The notes beneath the pieces were generated by a model. That model did no database searches and was not told the origin of the DNA. It saw nothing but the letters and a program-made list of their open reading frames with translations. Shown one piece after another: positions 18,863-27,100 of a stretch of DNA of 64,000 bases. Source of the DNA: JAGQRJ01 sp041402045 (GTDB lineage Bacteria; Planctomycetota; J058); contig JAWKSZ010000003.1 in assembly GCA_041402045.1 (NCBI GenBank), positions 62,001 through 126,000 of the forward strand. The letters run 5' to 3'. The stretch's first letter is position 1. Each line of letters begins with the position of its first letter. The position numbers and the translations under genes were made by a program.

Positions 18863-19954
18863 CTACGAAGGCGGCAGGGGGGCTCCTTCGCGGGAGCGGG
18901 GGAGCGACGGCTCGCCGATCGCCCCCAGGTGGCAGTAGCGCGTGCCCGGGACCGCGACGGGGTCGCGGGACATGCCGATCACGATCCCCTCGGCTGGAGA
19001 GCGGTAGGACGCGATGCGGTGCCCGAAGGGGTCCACCAGGTCCACCAGCAGTTGGCGCTTGGCGATCCGGTCGCAGAGCCCGAAGTGGGTGTTCAACAGC
19101 CCGCCGGCCTTGGTGCGCAGCCAGCGCGAGGTCTTGCAGATCACCGGCTCGCGGTCGGGCAGCTCGGTGCGCGAGTCCTCGGAGATCAGCCCCAGCTCGC
19201 TCAGGATCCGCAGGATCCCGCCCTCTCCCTCGTAGACCATTTGCCCCTGGAAGGTGCTGGGGTTGCCCGCCTCCACGGTGATCGCGGGGATGTCCCGGGC
19301 GCTCGCCGTGTAGCGCAGCGTCCCGTCGCCGCTGCGCCCGTGGAGGATGATCTGCGGGTGCATGAGCAGGGCCATTTTGCGGGCCATGGGCTGATGCAGG
19401 TCCGCGCGCACGTAGAGCGAGTTGATCCGCCCGCGGCTCGCGGTGTGAATGTCGATCAGGTATTCGAGGGGCTCGAGGAAGGTCGTCGCGAAGGCGCGGG
19501 CGTACTGCTGCGACGGCGTGCCCGCCTGCTTGCCCGGGAACACGTGGTTCAGGTCGACCTCGTCCTCGGGGAACCGGCGCTGCCCTGCCTCGAAGGCCGG
19601 CACGTTGGCCACCGGCGCGCACACCAGGGTGCCCGCCAGCTCCTCGGGGTCGAGCCGCTTGAGCACGTTGTGAATGATGCGGATCCCGTTGAGCTCGTCG
19701 CCGTGGACCGCTGCGGCGATCCCGACCACGGGCCCCGGGCGCGCGCCGCGCACGACGACGAAGGGCACGTCCTTGGGCTGACCCAGGGCGGAGCGATACA
19801 GCGGGATCAGGAGGTCCACGCGCTGACCGGCGGGGTACTCCTCGACCCGCAGCGGGCGCGGGTCGACCTCGCCCACGGGCTTGAGGCCCCGCTTGATCTT
19901 GGGGACTCGCCCGATGTTGCTGCTCGGGGCCCGGGAGAGGTCGTCCTCGGTCAC
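18863..19954 (-). CDS. Succinylglutamate desuccinylase/aspartoacylase family zinc deacylase
   Basis: 363 aa from a GTG that overlaps the ATP-grasp stop (GTGA). Zinc motifs AAAVHGDELNG (about 77-87), VDLNHVFPG and YLIDIHTASRGRINS match the paralog at 8629 almost motif for motif. Translational coupling to an ATP-grasp enzyme suggests that ligase and deacylase act on the same N-acyl or isopeptide-type product. The C-terminal end is hydrophilic without a targeting signal. Confidence 0.8.
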   Translation of the reverse strand: MTEDDLSRAPSSNIGRVPKIKRGLKPVGEVDPRPLRVEEYPAGQRVDLLIPLYRSALGQPKDVPFVVVRGARPGPVVGIAAAVHGDELNGIRIIHNVLKRLDPEELAGTLVCAPVANVPAFEAGQRRFPEDEVDLNHVFPGKQAGTPSQQYARAFATTFLEPLEYLIDIHTASRGRINSLYVRADLHQPMARKMALLMHPQIILHGRSGDGTLRYTASARDIPAITVEAGNPSTFQGQMVYEGEGGILRILSELGLISEDSRTELPDREPVICKTSRWLRTKAGGLLNTHFGLCDRIAKRQLLVDLVDPFGHRIASYRSPAEGIVIGMSRDPVAVPGTRYCHLGAIGEPSLPRSREGAPLPPS

Positions 19955-21431
19955 TTCGCCTCGATCTTGGGGCTCCCCGCCAGGATCTCCTGGGCGAGCT
20001 TCTGATCCTGGGCGAGGGAGCTGAACAGGTCGGCGCGGAAGCCGCCGCCGCGCTTGACCAGGCGCTTGGCCATTTCGTCGATCGCCAGGGTCGCCATCAC
20101 CGACTGCACGAAGGCCTCGATCAGGTCGTCCATGCCCAGGCCGAGCTTGGCGAAGTCGCGGCGGTCGAACATCAGCAGGCGTTGGGGCTCGGTGGTCCAG
20201 TCCTCTTCGCCGACCCGGCGGCTGAGGTTGGTCCCCAGGATCGACCAGGACTCGGAGCCGTCCTGGAGCTCGCTGGCCATGGGCAGCGGCGCGCGGCGGG
20301 CGTACATCGCCACCGGGCGCCAGCACTCGTCCCCTTGCCAGGAGACCATCATCCGCATGTCGAAGGCGTAGATCAGGGTCTTCTTGTCGGGGATCGTGCC
20401 GATGTTGAAGACCTTGCCCTGGGGCGTGGTCGACGACCAGCGGAAGTTGCCTACGAGCTGCTGCACGATGAACGCGTCGTAGGCGTAGTCCTGGGCCATG
20501 AAGGCCTCGAGCTCTTCCTCGTTGACCAGGGTGAAGATCCCTGGCCGGCGTTGAGGTAGGGCACCTTGACCACCGCCTTGCCGCCGAGCTGGGCCACGAT
20601 CAGCGGGACCTCGGCCTTGCGCACGTTGGTGAAGGACGCCGGGGTGCGGATCTCGAGCCCGCGGTGGCGGTTCACCGCGTTGAAGGCCTCGTAGGCCTTG
20701 GCGGCGAGGGTCTTGTTCCGGCCGCCCGCGAGGCAGGCCACGATCGGGTTCAGGAGCGGGGTCTTGAGGTCGAAGGGCAGTCGGGTCCAGGGGCGCTGGG
20801 TCACGTAGCGGAACCCGCAGGCGACCAGCAGCTCCTCGCCCTCGTACTTCACGTAGAGCTGCCGGTCCTTGACGGTGATGTGCCGGTAGGGGTCCTTGGC
20901 AGGGCAGGGGACGTAGTAGACCTCGCGGTCGAGCAGGGTCGAGAGCACCTGGGCATAGCCCGAGCTCTCCATGGGGTTCTTGTCGTAGAGCACGACCACG
21001 ACCCCGTCCACCGGGGCGTCGCCCTTCTTCAGCGCCTTGCGCATCAGCGGGAGGAAGGTGTTCTCCAGCAGGCGACGGTAGCCGCCGTCCTCCTTCTCCT
21101 CCTCGACGAGGGGGAAGGACTTCTGCCCCGACGGGCAACTGTTGGTCTCGACCACGAGCTTCTGACGCACGCCGTTCTCGGTCGAGACGTTGAAGATGTC
21201 CGTGCCGGACCAGCGGAAGTAGCGGGGCGGGGTCGAGAGCACCTCGCGCAGCACGTCCGGCTGGACGAAGGGGTGCAGGTGGCAGTAGCGCGCGATCAGC
21301 CGCTCCTGGGACATGCGGAAGAAGCTGGCCACCTGGGGGTGGATCTGCGCGTTCAGGGTGCGCGGGTAGAAGTGGCGCTCGGAGTCGAACTCTCCTGGCT
21401 TGAAGATTTCGATACCAACGGTCGGATCCAC
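19951..21431 (-). CDS. ATP-grasp-like ligase (one frameshift)
   Basis: Corrected length about 493 aa. The N-terminal two thirds (GTG at 21431, SD GAGGAG) and the C-terminal third are in different frames, joined at 20539-20541: NAGQG of the first frame should continue GIFTLVNEEEL, which needs one extra G (GGGG read as GGG). With that base the length becomes a multiple of three. VVETNSCPSGQKS and KAVVKVPYLNAGQGIF suggest an ATP-grasp fold, but the family is not one I can name precisely. Coupled by GTGA to the deacylase gene. A consensus error is more likely than inactivation. Confidence 0.6.
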
Positions 21432-21535
21432 GGAGTCGCTCCTCGCTGCGAGGGGATTGTGCCTGGGGGCGGGGCTAATGCAAATCCGGCGCGCCCAGGG
21501 GCCGGGGCCCCCTGGCGTACTCGGGGAGCGCGTGT

Positions 21536-23245
21536 CTAGGCGGTCGGGAGCCCCAGCACGTCCGCGGCGTGGGCCATGAGGTCGCGCATGCCGTCGGGGT
21601 CGAAGGGCGAGCGCAGGCCTGCGCCCTGGAACAGTTGGAGCACGCTCCCGGTGCCCCCCAGCCGGCAGAGCTCGAGGTAGGTCGCGAGGCAGCCCTCGTG
21701 GTCCTGGGTGTCGAGCATGCCGAGCTGCATGGCCCCGGTCTCGGCGATCGCGTAGTCGATGTAATAGAAGGGGTAGCGGAAGATGTGCAGCTGGGCGTAC
21801 CAGCGCGAGGCGCGGTAGCGCTCGGCCTCGCCGGACCAGTCGATCCCCGGGAGGAACGTGTCCTGCAGCCGGACCCAGGTCTGGTCGCGCTCGTCGGGGG
21901 TCGCCTGCGGGTGCTCGTAGACCCAGTGCTGGAAGGCGTCCACCACCGACACGTAGCACAGCAGCTCGACCCCGCGCTTCCAGCGGCTGTGGGTGAAGCG
22001 CGCCTGCTGCTCGGGGGTGAAGAACTCGTCCAGGTAGGGCAGCGAGAGGTACTCCATGCCCATGGAGTGGACCTCGCAGGCGTCGGACGTCGGCCAGCGC
22101 AGGTCGACGGCGTCGATCCACTGGCTCTCCCAGCCCTGGAAGGCGTGGCCCATTTCGTGGGTGAGGGTCCCGACGTCGCCCTCGCTGCCCACCGAGTTGC
22201 AGAAGATCGCGACCTTGTTCTCGTCGGGGAAGCTCGTGCAGTACGCGCCGGCGCGCTTGGCCTTGCGGTTCTCCAGGTCGATCAGGCCCTGCTCCCGCAT
22301 GCGGGAGAAGTGGGCGGCGAGCTTGGGGCTCAGGCGCTCGAACACACGGCCGGCCTTGTCGAGCTGCTCCTCGACCGGCTCGGCCACGTCCACGGGCAGG
22401 GTCCGGCCGGGGTGATACTCGCGGTCCCAGGGGCGGAGCGTGGGCGTGCCCAGCGCCTGGGCCTGCTCCTCGCACAGCGCGCGAAACAGCGGGCTGGCGT
22501 GGGCCTGGACCGCGGCGCGGAAGCGCGCTGCCTCCTCGGGGCCGTAGTCGGTGCGGCCCATGCCGGCGTAGCCCAGGGGCACGAAGGTCGGGTGCCCGAG
22601 GGTCTTGCCCATGCGGTCGCGGACCTGGACCTGGCGGTGGTAGACGTCGGCCAGGAGCTCGCGGTTGTCGACGAACCAGCCGTAGTAGGCCTCGAAGGCC
22701 GCCGGCGCAGGGCCGGGTCCGAAGAGGTGAGCTTGCCCCGGGCGCGAGCCAGGGTCAGGGTCTCGCCCTGGACCTCGACCTCGGCCTGGGCCACGGGCTT
22801 GTCGTATTCGGTGGCCAGGTTCCCGACTTCGACCTGGGACGCGCCGTTGCGCGGGTCGAGGGCTCCTGCTGCACCTCGAGCACGCGCAGGAGCTGGGCCC
22901 GTAGCGCGCGCCGATCGCCTCCTTGTGCGGGCTCTGGAGCAGGGCCGCGACCAGGGCGCTCTCGCCGTCCTCGGCCTTGGGGTTCAGCTCCTCGCGGTAG
23001 ACGCGCTCGGCCTCCTCCTTGGCGGGGTCGTCCATGGCCCGGGAGTAGGCGTGGCGCCGGCGGCTGCCCTCGCTCCCCAGGTAGCTCTTGAGCGCGTTCC
23101 AGTCCTCGTAGAGCGCGAGCCAGCCGTCGGGGGTCGGGCTGCGGTCGGCCTCCGCCGCGCGCTCGAGCAGCCCGCGGTAGCGGGCCTCGATCCAGGCGGG
23201 CTCGAGGGTCTGGGGGCGGTCGGGGCAGTGCACGTAGGTCGTCAT
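21536..23245 (-). CDS. M3-family oligopeptidase (PepF-like), three 1-base deletions
   Basis: Corrected length about 570 aa. The zinc motif LTHEMGHAFQGWES (HExxH) and downstream YLSLPYLDEFF and YAIAETGAMQLG identify the M3/PepF oligoendopeptidase family, a cytosolic peptide-degrading enzyme. The frame breaks at about 22897, 22861 and 22699; each is repaired by one added G (before CC), and the three together restore the frame. All catalytic residues are intact, so sequence error is likelier than a pseudogene. Start MTTYVHCPD has a GGAG 7 bases upstream. Confidence 0.8.
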   Translation of the reverse strand: MTTYVHCPDRPQTLEPAWIEARYRGLLERAAEADRSPTPDGWLALYEDWNALKSYLGSEGSRRRHAYSRAMDDPAKEEAERVYREELNPKAEDGESALVAALLQSPHKEAIGARYGPSSCACSRCSRSPRPAQRRVPGRSREPGHRIRQARGPGRGRGPGRDPDPGSRPGQAHLFGPGPAPAAFEAYYGWFVDNRELLADVYHRQVQVRDRMGKTLGHPTFVPLGYAGMGRTDYGPEEAARFRAAVQAHASPLFRALCEEQAQALGTPTLRPWDREYHPGRTLPVDVAEPVEEQLDKAGRVFERLSPKLAAHFSRMREQGLIDLENRKAKRAGAYCTSFPDENKVAIFCNSVGSEGDVGTLTHEMGHAFQGWESQWIDAVDLRWPTSDACEVHSMGMEYLSLPYLDEFFTPEQQARFTHSRWKRGVELLCYVSVVDAFQHWVYEHPQATPDERDQTWVRLQDTFLPGIDWSGEAERYRASRWYAQLHIFRYPFYYIDYAIAETGAMQLGMLDTQDHEGCLATYLELCRLGGTGSVLQLFQGAGLRSPFDPDGMRDLMAHAADVLGLPTA

Positions 23246-23612
23246 GGGGGCTCCAGTCGGCTGCGGAGCACACGGTAGGGCAGCCCCGCGCCGCGGTAAA
23301 GCGGGCTCAGCCCTGGCCGTCGGCGCTCGCCGGTCACACCGGTCGCGCGCTCGAGGTGACGTCCAGGGCCGCCACGGGGTGCCTCGCAGTCCAGGGCCCA
23401 CAGCGACGTGAGCCCGACGGGAGGATCGTGGCGACCCCCATGTCAGCTGCCGAGGCGGTGGTCGATCCGCGCGACACCTGAACCCGAGCTCCCCGGGCGG
23501 AGCGGGCTAAGTCACCAACACGCAGGCGTCTGGACCCGCGGCACGTGGGGTGCACGAGGCCCTCGGGCAGGCCGCACGCGGCGGCCCACCACCCACAGAG
23601 CAAGAGAGCCTC
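23246..23612. other. 367-bp divergent intergenic region
   Basis: Lies between the divergent M3 peptidase and chagasin-domain genes. I see no convincing gene, RNA or promoter hexamer; short ORFs here have no SD or recognisable product. Confidence 0.5.
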
Positions 23613-25067
23613 ATGAACCTTCGCATGCTGTCGTTGCCGCTGATCGCCCTGTGCGCGGCGGTCGCCCAGGACGCCCCCCAGGTGGGGATCGACCCCCAAC
23701 GCACCTTCCAGACCGAGTACGCCGTCGCCAGCGACGCGCTCAACACCCTGCGCCGAACCCTGGCGCTGAAGTTTCCCGAGCTGGGGTCGGGCGAAGCCTT
23801 GGACGTGACCCTGGGCTACCGCGGGAAGGACACTCCCGAGCTCACGGTCCGGGGTTCGGTGCTCGACTTCGGCGCGGCGCTCAAGCTCGAGCGCTACGTG
23901 GCCGCCGACCGCACCGCGGCGCTGATGCTCATGGACCACGACCGCGCGGACCCCATGAGCCCGAGCTACCTCGAGGTCCGGGGCGACACCCTGCTCGTCC
24001 TCAGCGGCGACTTCGTGGCGACGCCCAAGCGGATCCTCGCGGTCCGGCACCTGGCCTTCGCCGGGGTCGACGCGCCGCTGGCCGCATTCGGCCGGCAGGA
24101 GGGCGACGACGAGCTGTTCCTGCGCTTCCCCGCGGACGTCGTGCGGGAGACCCCCTGGCTCGACGGGCACCAGGCGCTCTCGCCCCAGGTCTTGGAGCAG
24201 ATCGCCTCGGCGACCCAGACGCCGCTGGGTCGCGACGGCACGCGCCTGACCCTCGACGCGGGCAGCGTGGTCATGGTCCTCGACCGCAACCCCGAGTTCG
24301 TCGAGGTCGCGCTGCACGCCTCGCAGGAGGGCCTGCTCGCCGCCCAGACCCTGCGGGAGGCGGTCCTCGGCAGCGTCGCGGGCAAGCCCAGCCCCGCGGG
24401 CGCTCCAGCCCAGGGCGGGATCGTGACCTCCCTCGACGCGCCGCGGGTCCTGCGTCTGGACGAGAGCCACAGCGGGCGGGTGTTCGAGGTCGTTCAGGGA
24501 GGGACCGTGGAGGTCTCGTTGCCGGTGGACCCGACCTCGGGCTACGGCTGGACCTGGAAGGACGATCCGCAGCACCTGGCCGCGGTGTCCGAGGTCGAGG
24601 AGACCGAGGGCCAGGACCCGCGGTTCATGATCGCGTTCGAGGCGACCGAGCTCGGGGAGGACGTGCTGGTCTGGGAGTATCGCGACGACGACGGGCTGAA
24701 CGCGAACCCCGAGACCTACCGCTTCACGGTGCGGGTGGTGGCCGCCGGTGAGGCCAAGCAGCCCGGGGACGTGGCCCTCGGCGTGGCGGAGAGCGGCGGG
24801 CGGTTCGAGGTGCGCCGGGGCGGGACGATCGAGGTCTCGCTGCCGGTGGACCCCAGCTCGGGCCGCGGCTGGACCCTGACGGAGCTCCCCGAGCACCTCG
24901 CGATCCTGGTCGAGGTCGAGGAGACCGAGGGGTCCAACCCCCGGTTCGTGATCGTGTTCGAGGCCACGGAGCGGGGGACCGACACCCTGACCTTCGAGTA
25001 TCGCGACGACGACGGGCTCAGCCCGAACCCGCCGCGCTACACCTACCGGATCGCGGTGGTGAAGTAG
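23613..25067 (+). CDS. Secreted protein with two chagasin-like (I42) inhibitor domains
   Basis: 484 aa. A signal peptide (LRMLSLPLIALCAAVA) precedes about 270 residues of unrecognised sequence, then two tandem repeats at about residues 285-380 and 385-484. Each repeat holds the chagasin loop region: VDPTSGYGWTWKDDP in the first and VDPSSGRGWTLTELP in the second, each followed by a VEETEGxxPRF.I.FEATE and WEYRDDDGL/FEYRDDDGL strand pair. Chagasins inhibit papain-like cysteine proteases. The second copy has Arg where the family has an aromatic residue, so it may be weaker. Probably periplasmic or surface. Confidence 0.75.
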   Translation: MNLRMLSLPLIALCAAVAQDAPQVGIDPQRTFQTEYAVASDALNTLRRTLALKFPELGSGEALDVTLGYRGKDTPELTVRGSVLDFGAALKLERYVAADRTAALMLMDHDRADPMSPSYLEVRGDTLLVLSGDFVATPKRILAVRHLAFAGVDAPLAAFGRQEGDDELFLRFPADVVRETPWLDGHQALSPQVLEQIASATQTPLGRDGTRLTLDAGSVVMVLDRNPEFVEVALHASQEGLLAAQTLREAVLGSVAGKPSPAGAPAQGGIVTSLDAPRVLRLDESHSGRVFEVVQGGTVEVSLPVDPTSGYGWTWKDDPQHLAAVSEVEETEGQDPRFMIAFEATELGEDVLVWEYRDDDGLNANPETYRFTVRVVAAGEAKQPGDVALGVAESGGRFEVRRGGTIEVSLPVDPSSGRGWTLTELPEHLAILVEVEETEGSNPRFVIVFEATERGTDTLTFEYRDDDGLSPNPPRYTYRIAVVK

Positions 25068-25088
25068 CCCACGAACGCGTGAAGCCCC

Positions 25089-25116
25089 CGCGGCCCTGCC
25101 TCACGGCGGGGCCGCG
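25089..25116. terminator. Bidirectional terminator hairpin
   Basis: CGCGGCCC / GGGCCGCG, 8-bp stem with a 12-base loop, between the converging chagasin-domain and deacetylase genes. Confidence 0.55.
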
Positions 25117-25132
25117 TCGGCGTTGCGGAATC

Positions 25133-25894
25133 CTACGGTCGCGGGACGAAGTGCAGGTCGTAGGGGTCGTCGTAGGAGCGCTCGCGGCGCAGGAGCTCGC
25201 CCTGCACGAGCTCGTAGTTGTGGCGCAGCATGCGCTGCCACTTGGCCACGACGGGCTCCGCGACCGGCGTCCAGATCTCGGGGTGGAGCAAGAGCTGCAC
25301 CCGGGGGTAGGTCCGCTCACGGAACAGCACGCTCGGGCAGCCCTCGTGCCAGCGCCAGTTGCTGTCCGAGAGGTAGTGGAACCCCGCCATGTCCTCGCGG
25401 TCGTAGGTGTTCAGGCAGCCGATCTGGACGCGGTTCTCGAGCACCGCGGGCCCGGGCTGGTGGAAGGACACGACCTCGATCGGCTGGCCGAACTCGGCCT
25501 CGAGCCAGGCGCGCTCGCGGTCGATCTGCGGGCGCAGGTCCGCGGGGAGGTCGGTGCTCCCGCTGGGCGCGTCGTAGTGCAGCCCCAGGCGGTGCCCCAG
25601 CGCGAGGATCCGCTGCACGAGGGTGCGGTTGGTCACGTTGAGCAGGTTGTGCATGGCCGCGCGCAGCAGGACGAAATACGTGCTCTGGATCCCCAGCGCG
25701 TGCTCGATCTCGGCCATGCGCAGCGCGGCCACCAGGTCGTTGTCGCAGTCGTGGCGCAGGACGCACACCCCCTCGGCGTCGCGGCTGGCGGCCATGGAGG
25801 GGTAGTCGACGAAGCGGTAGCCCGCGTCCAGGGCGCTCTGCAGCAGGTGGCGCAGGTGCTCGTAGGTGAAGTCGTCGTAGGCGTTCTCTGGCAT
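25133..25894 (-). CDS. WbmS-like polysaccharide deacetylase family protein
   Basis: 253 aa. The NodB-like metal site is seen as VLRHDCDNDLVAALRMAEIE (about residue 44; D and the H pair) with STYFVLL and LGHRLGLHYDAP further on, the pattern of the WbmS-like branch. Family members act on acetylated sugars of surface polysaccharides; the substrate is unknown. Start at MPENAYDD (25894) with GGGAG upstream. Divergent from the LpxD-like gene, so the pair may share a role in envelope synthesis. Confidence 0.7.
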   Translation of the reverse strand: MPENAYDDFTYEHLRHLLQSALDAGYRFVDYPSMAASRDAEGVCVLRHDCDNDLVAALRMAEIEHALGIQSTYFVLLRAAMHNLLNVTNRTLVQRILALGHRLGLHYDAPSGSTDLPADLRPQIDRERAWLEAEFGQPIEVVSFHQPGPAVLENRVQIGCLNTYDREDMAGFHYLSDSNWRWHEGCPSVLFRERTYPRVQLLLHPEIWTPVAEPVVAKWQRMLRHNYELVQGELLRRERSYDDPYDLHFVPRP

Positions 25895-25961
25895 GCGGCT
25901 CCCGCTCACTCGGAGAGGGTATCGTCTCGGTGCGGCCCAGGGGCCGGCGGGGAGGCGGAGC

Positions 25962-26846
25962 ATGACGCAGGCCAGCGAGATCGCGCGGAGCCTGGGGCTG
26001 GAGCTCGTGGGCGCGGACGTAGCGGTGGTCGGCGCGGCGCCGGTGAGCGAGGCCCGCGCGGGCTGCCTCGTGTTCGCCTCCCGCTTCGACGAGGCCCTCG
26101 CGGCCCGGCTGAACGCGGGCCCGCAGGCGTTCGTGCTCGCCTGCGAGGCCTACCGCGGGACGCTCACCCTGCCTCACGCGCTCTCGCCGAACCCGCGCCT
26201 GGACTTCGCCCGGGCGGCGGGCCGGTTCCTCGCCCCGACCCCGGCCCCGCGGATCGCCGAGACCGCGGTGCTCGAGGAGGGCGTCCAGCTCGGCGCCGGG
26301 GTGAGCGTCGGCCACTACGCGGTGATCGGGGCGGGGACGGTGATCGGCGACGGGACCGAGGTCCGCAACCACGTCTCGATCGCGCCGGGGACGGTGATCG
26401 GGGCGCGCTGCCTGCTCAAGTCTCAGAGCGTGATCGGCGAGGAGGGCTTCGGCTTCGAGCGCGACGAGGACGGGCGCCCGATCCGGATCCCGCACTTCGG
26501 GCGGGTGGAGCTCGAGGACGAGGTCGAGGTCGGCGCGCACACCGTGATCGCGCGGGGGACCCTGGGCGCGACCCGGATCCGCCGCGGCGCCAAGCTCGAC
26601 GACCACGTGTTCGTGGCCCACAACTGCGAGATCGGGGAGGGCGCGCTGGTGATCGCCATGGCGGAGGTCAGCGGGAGCTGTCGGGTGGGCCGGGGCGCCT
26701 GGATCGGCCCCAACGCCTCGATCCGCGACCACGTCGCCGTGGGCGACGGCGCCCTGGTGGGGATCGCCGCCAACGTGGTCAAGCCCGTGCCCGCGGGCGC
26801 CACGGTCGCGGGGAACCCCGCGCGCCCGCTCCCTCCGCGGAGCTAA
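25962..26846 (+). CDS. LpxD-like UDP-3-O-acylglucosamine N-acyltransferase
   Basis: 294 aa. After an N-terminal alpha/beta domain, a left-handed beta-helix of hexapeptide repeats begins at about residue 95 (ISE/AVLEEGVQLGAGVSVG...) and runs to VVKPVPAGATVAGNP. The LpxD catalytic His is in HVFVAHNCEIGEG. LpxD adds the second acyl chain in lipid A synthesis, so the organism should have lipid A or a related lipid. At 294 aa it is shorter than E. coli LpxD (about 340), mostly at the C-terminus. Its stop codon TAA is the first base triplet of the repeat element that follows. SD GGAGGCGGAG. Confidence 0.75.
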   Translation: MTQASEIARSLGLELVGADVAVVGAAPVSEARAGCLVFASRFDEALAARLNAGPQAFVLACEAYRGTLTLPHALSPNPRLDFARAAGRFLAPTPAPRIAETAVLEEGVQLGAGVSVGHYAVIGAGTVIGDGTEVRNHVSIAPGTVIGARCLLKSQSVIGEEGFGFERDEDGRPIRIPHFGRVELEDEVEVGAHTVIARGTLGATRIRRGAKLDDHVFVAHNCEIGEGALVIAMAEVSGSCRVGRGAWIGPNASIRDHVAVGDGALVGIAANVVKPVPAGATVAGNPARPLPPRS

Positions 26847-26923
26847 ACGGAAGTGCGCGATTCTGAGTGGTCAGCACTGAGACCGCGTGCTGACCACCAC
26901 CGAATCGCGCCTTCCGTTTAGCT
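26841..26923. terminator. Long hairpin A of the repeat element
   Basis: A 13-bp perfect outer stem (AGCTAAACGGAAG / CTTCCGTTTAGCT), a 9-bp stem GCGCGATTC/GAATCGCGC and a 9-bp stem GGTCAGCAC/GTGCTGACC, with a 9-base loop. Located at the 3' end of the lpxD-like gene, it would act as a strong terminator. Confidence 0.7.
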
Positions 26924-27100
26924 ACTGGAAGCTCTGCCTGGGCGCTAGCGTTCGGGAGACTCGGAGCTGCAGGACACGTCACGACCAAGCGAAGCCTCTA
27001 CTAGAAACCAGAGTCACGATCCTGAGCGGGCGAGGGAGCGCCAGATCGTTGACGACCTAGGTGCCACTCTCGCCCGCTCAGTATCGTGAACTCTGGTTTA
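26844..27100 (+). repeat. Double-hairpin repeat element, copy 1 (257 bp)
   Basis: Bounded by TAAACGGAAG and CTCTGGTTTA. It contains two long imperfect hairpins (26841-26923 and 27005-27099) separated by an 81-bp spacer. All four hairpin arms are related to one another around CGATTCTGAG. A nearly identical copy lies in reverse orientation at 56010-56267. Both outer ends supply the stop codons of the flanking converging genes (TAA of lpxD-like at 26844, and TAA of the esterase lipoprotein on the other strand at 27098-27100). No ORF is inside. Confidence 0.85.
27005..27099. terminator. Long hairpin B of the repeat element
   Basis: AAACCAGAGT/ACTCTGGTTT (10 bp), CACGAT/ATCGTG, then CTGAGCGGGCGAG/CTCGCCCGCTCAG (13 bp) around a loop of about 35 bases. 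It lies at the 3' end of the esterase lipoprotein gene on the minus strand. Confidence 0.7.

Noticed and set aside
20451..22475. A longer start for the 493-aa ligase, reading 674 codons
   Set aside because: The extra N-terminal part is the antisense/other-frame shadow of the M3 peptidase gene; the GTG at 21431 has a good SD.
21536..23245. M3 peptidase as a pseudogene
   Set aside because: Three 1-base losses sum to a codon and leave all motifs intact; sequence error is the simpler explanation.
23334..23441. Short minus-strand ORF in the 23.3-kb spacer
   Set aside because: About 35 codons with no SD and no recognisable product; part of a longer antisense shadow.
26841..27100. Hairpins resembling integron attC sites
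   Set aside because: The ends read TAAAC/GTTTA and not RYYYAAC/GTTRRRY, there is no integrase, and the two copies flank unrelated genes.
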